Numbered from the stretch's first letter, positions 21,287-31,042 are shown. The stretch is DNA of 64,000 bases from Prosopocoilus inquinatus (GCA_036172665.1 CM069875.1:19189806-19253805), one strand, 5' to 3'. Notes: generated from the sequence alone by a model not told the origin. Translations and numbers: made by a program.

Positions 21287-22435
21287 TGTTGGCTAGTTTT
21301 TTTTTGTTTAAATATTATCGGCAAACAATATTATCTGAGGACGGAGTTACAATAAACATTCACTCACCATTGGTTAGGTCTCTCATTCCTAATGTTCTTT
21401 CTTTCTTTCTCGCTTCCCTGACCGCAACAGTCGCTGAAGGTAAACGTCTTAGCCTCGGGGCATCGCATTCCAATTCGATAAGGACCATGCAAATTATAAG
21501 TAACCCTTTACGAGTATCTATTCAGTCAAATGGAACAGTCCACTCACCGGGGCCGCTTTCCCGGCCGCACCTGCTCCAGCGGCGAATCTAGAAGCTGTAG
21601 TTGCCTCAGGATGATATTGGACACTGGGGAAGTCATCCTCGCACGTTGACTTCTTATCTTCGCATGCATTAACCCTCATATTCACCTGTGGATACAAAAC
21701 CCACCCTTCCCGATGGATATTAGCATACCTTGCCTCCCGAGCATACGTTCTCAGGATCAGTTGATGCACCGACTGCGTGAGTGTCAAGCACCACTCCGTA
21801 CCAGTCCAATAACATCATCATGTCAGACCTTTCTGGATAGCTCAATGCCATCACCTGGTCAGGAATGCAATCAACCGAATTCCCACTCACAAAGAATGCA
21901 GAATACGGCTAATAGCTTTGCCGGTACCGTGCTCTTCATCGGCGCTGCTTGCACGCCGCGGCAAGAGCCCCGATACCGTATGCTGGTGCACGGTAGCATT
22001 CTCTGGCAACACCCCGGATCGCGTCCCGGACAATATTCTGCTACCAGAATACCTCCGCCTAACTCATGACTCATGACCCTCAAACCGTATTGCCAATAGT
22101 GAGAATGTACCGCCCTAACACTTCTGCCAGAACATACCACCACAGGTCGTATTCTACAGACACCCTATGAACTAGATCATGCCCGGCAACACACCGCGGC
22201 CACTCCGTATATCACCAGGCCCAACCGTGGCCCCGATTACCGACACGTTTCGCCTTCCGCGAAGCCCTTGGGAGACTGTCGCCTCTGCCGTTTCTTTTCA
22301 GCCAAGACTAAACACACGCCCCCATATCATATTACCAAACTAATAACGTAAACAAATATGCTAGTGCTTCAGAGATACCTCGAGAATGCATAAACTTTCT
22401 TAAATTCTAAACTTGTAAAATAAATAACTACAACA
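21287..22435 (-). repeat. LTR of element B, right copy (5' LTR)
   Basis: 1149 bp copy of 16294-17443. It ends at the CCTG duplication, after which the gypsy A gag frame resumes. Confidence 0.85.
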
Positions 22436-22439
22436 CCTG

Positions 22440-22824
22440 CGTGCTAATTGGAGCGCCGCCGATCTGGTAGAATTAGTAGTTTACGGCGTTCAGGATGCCA
22501 AAGTACAAGAATCTCTCTATATGCGAAATTTCGAGTCTATTTCCGATTTGATTGCGTATGTCAGTTCGTTAGTTAAACCAGCTTTCGATAACGCTAGTAC
22601 ACGTACTCCTGAGTCATTAACAATCGCATCATCGAAGAACGCACGTTCACGTTTTGAACGAGTTGATGTATCGAAATCCAAACTAACTTGTTTCAAGTGT
22701 GGGCGGATAGGTCATAAACAGAACGCTTGTCGTCAATATCAATTTCATAATAACAAATCGAACTTGCGGAATCAACAAAAACCGGTGAAAGAAAAAACTG
22801 CATCATCGTCGGAAGCAATAAAAT
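22440..22824 (+). pseudogene. gag fragment 2 of gypsy element A (with zinc knuckle)
   Basis: After element B the gag frame continues (LRANWSAADLVELVVYGVQD) and reaches a CCHC knuckle, CFKCGRIGHKQNAC. It is cut at 22825 by gypsy element C. The second knuckle (CNFCLKTGHLESNC) resumes at 28189 on the far side. The AAAT duplication at 22821-22824 and 28185-28188 marks the insertion of C. Confidence 0.85.
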
Positions 22825-23054
22825 TGTAAACGGCTTTATTTATTAACTCAAAAAGTATCTAAATTAAACACTAATTATACAACGAAAAGATTTAATAAAA
22901 AGAACGCTAGTGGAAATATTAAAAAATACGTCTGCTCTCATTTACTACATAGATCGCACTAAAAAAATGTTAAGTGTTTTCCTAATCGACCAGAGGGATG
23001 CATCCTTGTCGCTGTTGGGTCTGGCTGACTCCTTCTAGGCGACGAGTATTTACA
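22825..23054 (-). repeat. 3' LTR of gypsy element C
   Basis: 230 bp. It differs from the right copy at two sites (GGAAATATT versus GAAAATATT, and CCTTGTCG versus CCTTATCG). Confidence 0.9.
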
Positions 23055-23141
23055 GTCGGCCAATCCTGACAGCTTCACGTCCTCGGGAAGCCAGAGGCGG
23101 CTGTAACCAAAGAAGAATAAGTGACACAAAAGGAATGTCAG

Positions 23142-23495
23142 GTGCGCAGCACGTTGCTTGCACCATCTAGATCTTCCTCAGGCGTATTAGAGGAATCCGA
23201 ACTGGCAACAGTCCGAAATTATTTCATCGTTTCAGAGGGACGTATCCCGTCGTATGCTTTCGGCGAACGTCTTCGCACCAGACATACCTACTGGTATCGT
23301 AACAGATGTTCACGTAAGAACACGTTATGTGCCTAGCACGTTGCTTGCACTATCTGAATCACCCTCAGACGTATCAGAGGTATCAGAACTTACTACCGTA
23401 TGAAACGGTTTCATTTTGTCAGAGGGACATATCCCTTTATATGCTTTCTGCGAACGTTTCGCACCCGGCATATCTTCAACAACGTACCGATCGTT
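23142..23495. repeat. imperfect tandem duplication at the 3' end of element C pol
   Basis: The sequence from GCACGTTGCTTGCACCATCT (23139) through the ACGAGCTTTCGGCGAACG region recurs about 190 bp later from 23337 (GCACGTTGCTTGCACTATCT), with roughly 75-80 percent identity by eye. The second copy includes the stop and last codons of the integrase frame. The first lies between the stop and the 3' LTR and has drifted. Confidence 0.7.
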
Positions 23496-24266
23496 ATCGA
23501 GAACCTTGGTTACAATAAATGGCCCGTGATATCGTGGCTCAAGTTTCCTGCTCTTACCATCTTGTGAGCACTTTGCTCTTTGGACCAACACATGCTGCCC
23601 AACCCTATAACATCGTGGTCTAGCGTGTCTAGCATTATATAGTCGTTTCTGCACGTTTTGCTGATCAACTATATGTTGCGATACATTAGCGCGTACACTA
23701 CTTAGATCCACGGACTCCTCATTGCTTACCTCGATACTGAGGAATGAATCGTTAACCCCCCGGGGCCGGTACCCAAGAAATACTTCGTAAGGTGTCTTAC
23801 CAGTAGCAGAGCTGATAGTCGAGTTAATTCCCCATCTAACCTTACTTATAGCCTCGTCCCATCGCGTTTCGTCCTCCGTTGATGATGTTAACGCCGAAAG
23901 GATAGTGCGATTCATCCTTTCTACTTGACCATTTGCACGGGGAGTAGCAGTCGCACATAATACTCGCTTTATACCTAACTCAGAACAAAAATTAGTAAAT
24001 ATTTCACTCGTGAAAGCGCTTCCCCGATCACAGATCAATCGTCGTGGAACACCAAACGTGTCGATAATGTCAGTTAAAAACTGAATCACAGGTGCTGACT
24101 TTGTAGATGCAACTGCTTTCATAAAAGTAAATTTCGTAAAACCATCTATAGCTACGATTAAATACGCATTCTTCTTGACACTTTTAACAAACGGCCCTAG
24201 ATGATCCAAATGCAGGGTATCCATAGGCACAGTTTTCTTTTCAATGCAGTTCAAGTCACCTGGTCG
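23325..24266 (-). CDS. integrase core and C-terminus of gypsy element C (downstream of the TAA)
   Basis: The frame is the same as the upstream gag-pol ORF. It reads RPGDLNCIEKKTVPMDTLHLDHLGPF, split here by the annotation at the TAA, then the DDE residues: D in DTLHLDHLGP, D in LICDRGSAF, E in NGQVERMNRTI. After the core come KTPYEVFLGYRPRG and a GPFIVTKVLDNDRYVVED segment, the usual C-terminal chromodomain-less end of insect gypsy integrases. The tail is acidic and Ser-rich. An in-frame Met lies at MDTLHL, but translation probably depended on read-through or on the unmutated ancestor. The tail-coding DNA is duplicated downstream (see 23142-23495). Confidence 0.88.
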   Translation of the reverse strand, partial: RPGDLNCIEKKTVPMDTLHLDHLGPFVKSVKKNAYLIVAIDGFTKFTFMKAVASTKSAPVIQFLTDIIDTFGVPRRLICDRGSAFTSEIFTNFCSELGIKRVLCATATPRANGQVERMNRTILSALTSSTEDETRWDEAISKVRWGINSTISSATGKTPYEVFLGYRPRGVNDSFLSIEVSNEESVDLSSVRANVSQHIVDQQNVQKRLYNARHARPRCYRVGQHVLVQRAKCSQDGKSRKLEPRYHGPFIVTKVLDNDRYVVEDMPGAKRSQKAYKGICPSDKMKPFHTVVSSDTSDTSEGDSDSASNVLGT

Positions 24267-27200
24267 TTATCCGGATGGTGTCTTATTATAAAGACACCCC
24301 AAACATGAAGCAATATAATTTCGGACGTAAGTTCTCATTGAAGGAAACCAGTAGCGGTGATTAAGCGCTTCCAATGTTTTATCGACAGCAAAATGTCCCG
24401 CTCCGTCGTGGTAAAACATTAGGAGCCTCCGGCGAGCCGTCTTCGGTACCACCCATCGGAGTCCTTTGTTTGTTTTACGATACAGTCGATTATTTTGTAA
24501 AACATATTCATCGTGTACATTTCGTTCTTGGTCGGTGGTTGCAATTCGGGACAATACTTCGTATAGGTATTTGCAACGTTTGTCGTTAAGTTGTGCCGAA
24601 AGAACCCAATCACTTTCTTCGACGTTAACGAGCATGATTGGAATATCATCGAATCCTTCCGAGCTTTCTACAGGGTTTCTACTAAGTGCATCCACATGGC
24701 TCATCTTCGTTCCCGGACGATACTCGATTGTGAAATCATATTCTTGTGTTGTCAACCACCATCGAGCAATCCTAGGAACCAAATCCCTTTTCGTTAGTGT
24801 GCTTCTCAAAGCGTTGCAATCCGTTACGATTTTGAAAGATTTTCCTATCAAGTACACTCTAAATTTTTGAAGGGAGTTAACCACCGCTAAAGTTTCTAGT
24901 TCATACGAATGATATTTTTGTTCGTCAGTGGTGGTTGCTCTACTGAAATACTGCACCGGTTTTAATTCTTCGTCACGTTGCTCTTGTAGAAGTATACCTC
25001 CTATGCCCCACTTACTCGCATCTGTATGCACCTCGGTTCGAGCGGATGGATCAAATAAAGCTAAAACCGGACGCGTGACCAGCTTTGCTTTAAGCTCATT
25101 AAAAGCTTCTGACTCTTCATTGTCCCATTTGAAACATGCATTCTTTCTAGTTAATTTGGTCAATGGTCTTGCAATCTTCGCAAAATTGTAAATAAATTTT
25201 CGAAAATAGCTGGTAAGTCCTAAAAATTGTCTAACTTCATGTACATTCCTGGGTGGAGGAAATTCATTAACGGCGTTGATTTTGTCCGTCCCCGGTTTAA
25301 TACCATTACCGCTGATTTCATGTCCCAAGTAATGTATTTCACTCCGTAAAAAGTGACATTTATCAAATCTCAAGGTTAAATGAGAATCGCGAAATAGCTT
25401 TAATACCGTGGCTAAATGTGCTAATCCATCCTCAGCAGTCGATGACGGTATGAGGACATCATCGAGGTAAGCCATGGCAGTCGTAAATCGGAGTGATCCA
25501 AGTATTCTGTTCATGGTTCTTTGAAAAATTGCCGGTGCGTTAACTAATCCAAACGGCATTCGTAAGTATTCGTAATGACCGTCCGGGGTCACGAATGCAG
25601 TCTTAGCAATGGAGTCACTAGCGACCGATATCTGATGATAGCCGGACGCCAAATCCAAAGTTGTAAAATATCGACATCCCTTTAATCTATCCAGTAAATC
25701 GTCGATACGGGGAAGGGGATATTTGTCCTTTATAGTTTTACTATTTAATGCTCTATAGTCAACGCACATTCTGAGTTCACCGTTCTTTTTCTTTACCAGC
25801 AGAATTGGGCTGGCGTAGGGCGAAACCGATTCACGTATGATTTGGTTATCGAGTAAATCTTTAACTATACTCTGAACCTTTCCGCGTTCAGAATACGATA
25901 AACGATATGGGCGATAAGTGATAGGTTTATCATCCTGCAAAGATATCGATATTTCACTGCTCGGGCAGTTGCCCAACTCATTTAGTTCATTTGCAAAGCA
26001 ATCACGATATTCATTCAGTAAAGTTAGCAACTTCATCTTAACTTGATCGTCTAATTCATTACCTGATTGATTTTGTATGTCCGAAAATTGAAAACTACGA
26101 ACAGACTTAGATTTAATTTGGAGGCAAGTCAGTACATCATTGGACTCAGCGACACACGTCATTCCTCTCGCAACAACTCTGTCTTTCTTGTATTCTATAG
26201 GGTGATTCGATAAATTCATAACTGGTATCACGCCTCCCGATTCGAGATTTACAACGCATCTTGGAAGTATGTGAAATTGGTCGGGCCAATTTCGATGTTG
26301 CAAATCAACAAATATATTTCCCGGTTCATCGTTACTATAAAGTGATATGTGACCTATGTGCAGGGGAGGGATTACCACCCCTTCTTTTGCCAGTAAAGTT
26401 ATCTTTCTGGAAGGCAGAGACTCGAGTTCAGGCAGCTGCACATCTTGTTTATTAAACAACCTCACTTGGCGATCCCGAACAACTAGAGTCACGTTATCAT
26501 GATTTATAAACGGTTGTCCAACTATTATAGGTACTTGCTGTACATCATCAGGAACGACTAATGCATCGACTTGGGCGAAAGCTAAATCAACATGAAGATC
26601 AACGCGAACTTTCGAAGTAATAGTAACTGAGCCTCCAGCGAAACCGCATAAACGTATACGAACAGGTTCTCGTTTTAGATTCAACTGATTCACAATAGAT
26701 TCGCGCATTGTCACTGCATTACTGCCACAGTCTACGTAACCCCTCAAAGGTATATCGCATATCACGCAATCGATAAAATAACAGTCATTGTTCGAGACAT
26801 TTTCGCTTATATATAAAGAATTCCACTCACCCTCGATAGTCTTGGTGTTTCCAGCCGAGTTCCCGGACTTAGTGCAGTTGGACGTAGCATGACCTAGGAG
26901 ATGGCACTTCTTGCATTCCAAACGGGGCTTGAAACACTTGGCTGCAATGTGACCTCTTTGATGGCAGTTGAAACATTTCACATGTCCATCCTCCCCTCGT
27001 CTGTCCTGCACTCTGCGAGCAATGACGCTTCTCAAATCAGTTCGAGACCCATGCCGAGATATTTTCCCATTATCAGAGGTACCCGAACGTGATGGCATAG
27101 AAGATAAATACTCTTCGAACAAAAGTTCTGGAGTTTCGTATCGCCCAGCTCTAGCACCTTGTTGATCAACAGGATCATTTAGTCCATCGATCAGACAGGC

Positions 27201-27887
27201 CACTGCAAATTTTCCTGTAATTTGGCACGGTCGAAGCAGTTCCATTTTTTTAAAGTAATAAGTGGTCATTGTTTCCGAAGCACGCTTTTTACGATCGAGC
27301 ATTTGTCGCAAGGCCGTGGGATAGTCAACGTGATTAGGAAACGTTTTCTTAATCAGCGCTTTCCATTCGTTCCAGGTATGATTGTAGTCCGTAAGACTGT
27401 GATACCAATTTTTGGCCATCCCTGTCAACCTCGATTGCATATGATACACCGTAGTGATGTCGCTCCAACCATTTATTTCTTTTATTTGATCGACTTTTTG
27501 TAGCCACTGATCTGCGGACAAATTTAAATTGTCGGGAGAAAATTCGGGAATGCAGTCACTTCGCACAGCAAATTGCAAAATTTCTTTTCTGGTATCGGGC
27601 TGCACATTTTGTCTGGACAATATTTCAATCATTCGTTCCAAATGATCTACTCTGTCGTTTACGGATACAGAATTTGTTGATGTTGATTGCGAAGGCGTCT
27701 GCGAACGTCTTTGCAATTCACGACCGCGTACAGGTGAAGAATCTTTTTCTGTGCGATGCCTTTTTTTCTCACGCGTTACTTTTTCCTTGCAGCGTCTGGA
27801 ATGTTTCTTCGTCCGCCTTTTAGCCGAACCCGTTGAGCTTTCCGAATCACTCGAAGCGCGACGTTTATCTTTGCTTCGTTTTACCAT
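24267..27887 (-). CDS. Gag-Pol polyprotein of gypsy element C, ends early at a TAA in integrase
   Basis: 1206 codons from the ATG at 27887. In order: a Lys/Arg/Ser-rich N-terminus, a Gag domain at about 110-240 (WLQKVDQIKEINGWSD, MAKNWYHSL), two CCHC zinc knuckles near 305-338 (CFNCHQRGHIAAKC, CKKCHLLGHATSNC), a retropepsin-like domain with an unusual DCGSN active site near 380, reverse transcriptase with YLRMPFGLVNAPAIFQ and the catalytic YLDD, RNase H (EVHTDASKWGIGGILLQEQ), and the integrase HHCC zinc finger (HDGAGHFAVDKTLEAL...CLGCL). It stops right after NKTPSG. The integrase core continues in the same frame four codons beyond the stop, so the TAA is most simply a nonsense mutation in an otherwise intact polyprotein. 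Confidence 0.94.
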   Translation of the reverse strand: MVKRSKDKRRASSDSESSTGSAKRRTKKHSRRCKEKVTREKKRHRTEKDSSPVRGRELQRRSQTPSQSTSTNSVSVNDRVDHLERMIEILSRQNVQPDTRKEILQFAVRSDCIPEFSPDNLNLSADQWLQKVDQIKEINGWSDITTVYHMQSRLTGMAKNWYHSLTDYNHTWNEWKALIKKTFPNHVDYPTALRQMLDRKKRASETMTTYYFKKMELLRPCQITGKFAVACLIDGLNDPVDQQGARAGRYETPELLFEEYLSSMPSRSGTSDNGKISRHGSRTDLRSVIARRVQDRRGEDGHVKCFNCHQRGHIAAKCFKPRLECKKCHLLGHATSNCTKSGNSAGNTKTIEGEWNSLYISENVSNNDCYFIDCVICDIPLRGYVDCGSNAVTMRESIVNQLNLKREPVRIRLCGFAGGSVTITSKVRVDLHVDLAFAQVDALVVPDDVQQVPIIVGQPFINHDNVTLVVRDRQVRLFNKQDVQLPELESLPSRKITLLAKEGVVIPPLHIGHISLYSNDEPGNIFVDLQHRNWPDQFHILPRCVVNLESGGVIPVMNLSNHPIEYKKDRVVARGMTCVAESNDVLTCLQIKSKSVRSFQFSDIQNQSGNELDDQVKMKLLTLLNEYRDCFANELNELGNCPSSEISISLQDDKPITYRPYRLSYSERGKVQSIVKDLLDNQIIRESVSPYASPILLVKKKNGELRMCVDYRALNSKTIKDKYPLPRIDDLLDRLKGCRYFTTLDLASGYHQISVASDSIAKTAFVTPDGHYEYLRMPFGLVNAPAIFQRTMNRILGSLRFTTAMAYLDDVLIPSSTAEDGLAHLATVLKLFRDSHLTLRFDKCHFLRSEIHYLGHEISGNGIKPGTDKINAVNEFPPPRNVHEVRQFLGLTSYFRKFIYNFAKIARPLTKLTRKNACFKWDNEESEAFNELKAKLVTRPVLALFDPSARTEVHTDASKWGIGGILLQEQRDEELKPVQYFSRATTTDEQKYHSYELETLAVVNSLQKFRVYLIGKSFKIVTDCNALRSTLTKRDLVPRIARWWLTTQEYDFTIEYRPGTKMSHVDALSRNPVESSEGFDDIPIMLVNVEESDWVLSAQLNDKRCKYLYEVLSRIATTDQERNVHDEYVLQNNRLYRKTNKGLRWVVPKTARRRLLMFYHDGAGHFAVDKTLEALNHRYWFPSMRTYVRNYIASCLGCLYNKTPSG

Positions 27888-27954
27888 CGCGTTTTTTTTT
27901 TCACTTAATCAAAATTGTAAGTTATTAACGGCACGTGTCACCCCACACCTGAAC

Positions 27955-28184
27955 TGTAAACGGCTTTATTTATTAACTCAAAAAGTATCTAAATTAAACA
28001 CTAATTATACAACGAAAAGATTTAATAAAAAGAACGCTAGTGAAAATATTAAAAAATACGTCTGCTCTCATTTACTACATAGATCGCACTAAAAAAATGT
28101 TAAGTGTTTTCCTAATCGACCAGAGGGATGCATCCTTATCGCTGTTGGGTCTGGCTGACTCCTTCTAGGCGACGAGTATTTACA
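27955..28184 (-). repeat. 5' LTR of gypsy element C
   Basis: 230 bp, in plus-strand reading TGTAAACGG to TATTTACA, so the ends form a short inverted repeat TGTAAA/TTTACA. The AAAT target copy follows. Confidence 0.9.
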
Positions 28185-28188
28185 AAAT

Positions 28189-28977
28189 GTAATTTTTGTC
28201 TTAAAACCGGTCATCTTGAATCTAATTGTTTTCTCAAAGCGACGATTAATGAAAGACGGAACGTCAACATTATTTCGGGTGGTAAAACTACGACGCCCAG
28301 CCCCCATTAAAATTGATGGACATCATTTCATGGGATTGATTGATACAGGGGCGGATGTTTCTTGATATCTGATAGGTTTCTGGAATGTTTTTTTGCAAAG
28401 TTGGAACCGCATTGTCTTGCAATTGGTGATATCACTGCCGGAAAAAATTTCTCGAATTACAAATTCAAGGCCAAGCTTGAAATTACGGGTCAACGTGCGA
28501 AACTTAACTTTTTTATGGTTCCCGCCAAACATCTGGATTCCGATGTTATTGTGGGCTGTGATCTTTTTCAAAATTGCCGATTGGCCGCAGTCACTGACAG
28601 CGCTGGAACTCGCATTATTAACAAACAGTTACCAGGCGTAATGCGGGTTACGGATGATCAACTAAGTACTGTTGTTGTACCTGAAGAATATGCTGATCGA
28701 CTGCGCTCTCTGCTTGAGAACTTTTCAGATTTAATTGTAACGGGGTTAGCCCTCCCGCAAGTGAAAAATACTCTTGTGGAGACGTTGGCTAATGTAAATT
28801 CACTAAAACATTTTCGGGTTTACCTCCTTGGGATTAAATTTTTAATTGTAACCGATTGTAACTCAGTCAAGGCCACAGTAAACAAGAAGGAGATTGTACC
28901 ACGGATTGCGAGATAGTGGACTTATCTTCAAGGTTTTGATTACGAAATAACTTTTCGAAGAGGTTCTTCTCTCAGTC
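28189..28977 (+). pseudogene. gag end, protease and RNase H fragment of gypsy element A
   Basis: The frame begins with the second zinc knuckle (CNFCLKTGHLESNC), then the aspartic protease active site LIDTGADVS, where a stop follows at once. A shifted frame (28362-28916) carries the rest of the protease (DVIVGCDLFQNCRL) and, after KNTLVETLANVNS, the end of RNase H (LKHFRVYLLGIKFLIVTDCN, VPRIAR). No reverse transcriptase motifs lie between them, so several hundred codons are deleted. Confidence 0.8.
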
Positions 28978-30110
28978 ATGTTGAATTTCCTCAGTCGTAA
29001 TCCTGTATCGGTAATGCGAGCTTCGAATCATGAATCCTGGCTTCACATCGGACAGAAAGGTAACGCGGAAGTCCAACAAATGCTGACTGATTTACGAGAA
29101 GGGAAACTAGACCCGAAGCAATACGTGGAGGTCAACGAATTGTTATGTCATCAGAAGGTAGTAAACAATAAAAATATTATTCGATTCTTTGTCCCTCGTC
29201 AAAGTCGACTTGTCTTCTGCGGATATTCCATGACGAACAATGCCACGTCGGTGTAGACAAGACACTTCACTCGATCCTCAAACATTTTTGGTTTCCATGT
29301 TTACGTCAGTTTGTCTGCAGTTACATCAAGCATTGTCTTATTTGTGCTGTAAAAAAAGACTCACACTGAACCACTACAAGACCCTGTTTTGTTACCGCAT
29401 AAGCCGACAGAATCTGCAAAGATTTATTTCCTGTTTCGGTACTGCAAAAGTCGTAATAATGGACAGCGGTACAAATTTCCACAATCTTTCCGTATGTAAG
29501 TTTTTGGATAGCTGGAACATTGAGTACCACTTTATCACACCGGACGTTCACCGTCGAGAGATACATTCGCACAATCATGAACCTGATTCGAATTGAAACA
29601 GCTGTCAGGGTAGACTGGCCGAGCGTGTTATGGAAGATCCAACTTGTTTTGAATATCACCATCCAAAAAGCGACGAATATGAGTCCTCTCCGTGCTCTAA
29701 TTGGAATTGAATCTACCACTCCGTTGATTCAAGCCGTTGTGAATGATTTGTCGCATGACCTACATTCTGTAAGGAATCTAGAGGTTGACAGACAACGAGT
29801 GCGTGAACGGTTACAAACCACTACAAGTGATTTTGAAAAACTGAACAAGAAACGCTGCGACACAGTACAGTTTGCAGTTGACAATTTTGTTCTGTTACAT
29901 CGCGAAAGTAAATTGCATGCCAGCAAATCAAACTTTGAGTTTTTGGGACCGTACGAGATTATGAGTATTACCAAAGAAGGTCGATATGAGCTGAAAAGAG
30001 TTGGCGCTCGAAAACATAAAATTGTTAAAGCGGTCAAAGAACAACTCGGCGGCAAGTGTCCGAATGGACACTTGCCGCCGAGATGTCAGATCTATTGGAC
30101 ATGCTCGATG
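28978..30110 (+). pseudogene. integrase remnant of gypsy element A
   Basis: Fragments in several frames: MLNFLSRNPVS, an HHCC finger piece (HVGVDKTLHSILKHFWFP...CLICAVKKD), then a core remnant with stops, and a long C-terminal frame (29520-30170) with WPSVLWKIQLVLN, KATNMSPLRALIG and FLGPYEIMSITKEGRYELKR. The order is that of a gypsy integrase. The first catalytic aspartate region is not readable. The frame ends in the perfect hairpin at 30045-30082. Confidence 0.8.
30045..30082. repeat. perfect 17-bp hairpin at the end of element A pol
   Basis: Arms CTCGGCGGCAAGTGTCC and GGACACTTGCCGCCGAG with a 4-nt loop GAAT. It is GC-rich in an AT-rich setting. It coincides with a frame change: past the hairpin, another frame reads MSDLLDMLDAE, the usual end of such polyproteins. 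Confidence 0.85.
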
Positions 30111-30248
30111 CTGAGTAATTGTAAGGTAATTTTAATTGATGTATTGAGTTTTGATTGTTTTCCAAGATAAGCTTTAGTTTTTCCTGATGGTTGCTTTCCA
30201 GGATAAGCTGTAGCCTTTCCTGATGGTAAGTACGTATGACATGACAAA

Positions 30249-30510
30249 GTGTTTTTGAGTTCCGGGACGAGCTTTAGTCTTTCCCGAAGATGCATTTGGC
30301 ATGTGTTTTTGAGTTCCGGGACGAGCTTTAGTCTTTCCCGAAGATGCATTTGGCATGTGTTTTTGAGTTCCGGGACGAGCTTTAGTCTTTCCCGAAGATG
30401 CTTTTGGCATGTGTTTTTGAGTTCCGGGACGAGCTTTAGTCTTTCCTGAAGATGCATTTGTTATGCATTGTTGAGTTCCGGGATGAGCTTTAGTCTTTCC
30501 CGATGATGAT
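30249..30510. repeat. 54-bp minisatellite near the 3' LTR of element A
   Basis: GTGTTTTTGAGTTCCGGGAC starts at 30249, 30303, 30357 and 30411, and a fifth, diverged copy begins about 30465. The unit is exactly 54 bp, a multiple of three, so an 18-residue repeat stays in frame on either strand. Related but weaker copies (GATAAGCTTTAG, TTTCCTGATGG) lie at 30165-30240. Confidence 0.9.
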
Positions 30511-30600
30511 AACGATGAGATTTTGAATGAAATTTTATTTTTTGTGTTTTGTTCAATATGTGCAGGTGTTCCGAGAGCGTACCACCCGTCAGTCTGGCCG

Positions 30601-30817
30601 TGTTAGCGCTTAATTTGAATTTGAAAGTGGCGCGCTCAGGAAGCAACGTTGCTGCTGCCTGTCCGTATCGACGGCGAGGGAGGGAAGCACACACACGGTC
30701 ACTCTCGCTCGCACGATCGTCGGCCTGGGAATCACAGCCGCTTCTTTGTTGTTAATTTTGTATTAATAAACTGTTCCGTTTGTGTTTAATTCGGCTCAAA
30801 TTTTTCTTAAGCTAAAA
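30601..30817 (+). repeat. 3' LTR of gypsy element A
   Basis: 217 bp, identical to 15584-15800 as far as I can see. Its last bases and the ATAT duplication form part of the 11-bp duplication made by retrozyme D. Confidence 0.88.
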
Positions 30818-30873
30818 ATATCTTAGAAAAATTTTGTGCAAATCGTTTTTGATTGCAGTGAGAACCTCGAGCA

Positions 30874-30922
30874 GCCTCTGGACAGCTGTTTCAGCCCTGC
30901 TTGGGGCTTCTTCAGCAGAAAC
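30874..30922 (-). ncRNA. hammerhead ribozyme motif, retrozyme D copy 1
   Basis: Minus strand: GTTTCTG, CTGAAGA, AGCCC/GGGCT, GAAA, ACAGCTGT, GTC, CAGAGGC. Relative to locus A one stem I C-G pair has become a T-G wobble. Confidence 0.84.
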
Positions 30923-30993
30923 GTAGCTCGACATTCCCACTGCAGACCAAAAACGACTTGCCCAATTTATTCGCAAATGCGATGTCGAGCTAC

Positions 30994-31042
30994 GTTTCTG
31001 CTGAAGAAGCCCCAAGCAGGGCTGAAACAGCTGTCCAGAGGC
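30994..31042 (+). ncRNA. hammerhead ribozyme motif, retrozyme D copy 2
   Basis: Plus-strand copy with an intact core. It is joined to copy 1 through a shortened 5' part (TGCGATGTCGAGC). Confidence 0.84.

Larger units (their letters stand above)
16294..22435 (-). mobile_element. LTR retrotransposon B, about 6.1 kb, decayed coding region
   Basis: Direct repeats of about 1150 bp, starting TGTTGGCTAG and ending ACTACAACA, lie at both ends. A 4-bp duplication, CCTG, flanks the element (16290-16293 and 22436-22439). Minus-strand remnants show the orientation: near 20340-20530 a Gag-like block (HDINHWSNVIDGLKKMFYWG, then YRALNKL) and near 19850-19890 a zinc-knuckle-like CFSCSKLGHDANVW. All frames are full of stops across the 3.8-kb interior. 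It is probably gypsy-like. Just inside the right LTR the minus strand reads TCAGGTGTGGGG, probably the primer-binding site. Confidence 0.82.
22825..28184 (-). mobile_element. gypsy-type LTR retrotransposon C, nearly intact
   Basis: 230-bp LTRs (TGTAAACGG...TATTTACA) at 22825-23054 and 27955-28184 differ at two positions by eye. The flanking duplication is AAAT. Coding capacity is on the minus strand: a single gag-pol frame from 27887 to 23325 interrupted only by one TAA at 24267-24269. The 5' LTR is followed (minus strand) by TTCAGGTGTGGGG, probably the primer-binding site, shared with element B. The total length of 5.36 kb is normal for a gypsy element. It sits between the two Gag zinc knuckles of element A. 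Confidence 0.93.
15584..30817 (+). mobile_element. gypsy-type LTR element A, defective, carrying two nested insertions
   Basis: Two 217-bp LTRs starting TGTTAGCGC and ending AAGCTAAAA lie at 15584-15800 and 30601-30817, flanked by the 4-bp repeat ATAT (15580-15583 and 30818-30821). Gag, protease, RNase H and integrase remnants are in plus orientation between them. Most of the reverse transcriptase is missing: the protease-side frame runs straight into the end of RNase H. Without the insertions at 16294-22435 and 22825-28184 the element is only about 3.7 kb. Numerous stops and frameshifts break the frames, yet the LTRs look identical by eye. Confidence 0.87.

Noticed and set aside
30092..30457. 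Minus-strand 121-codon ORF with 18-residue repeats
   Set aside because: It is antisense to the gypsy A 3' region and made of the 54-bp minisatellite. There is no start context or similarity to support a protein.
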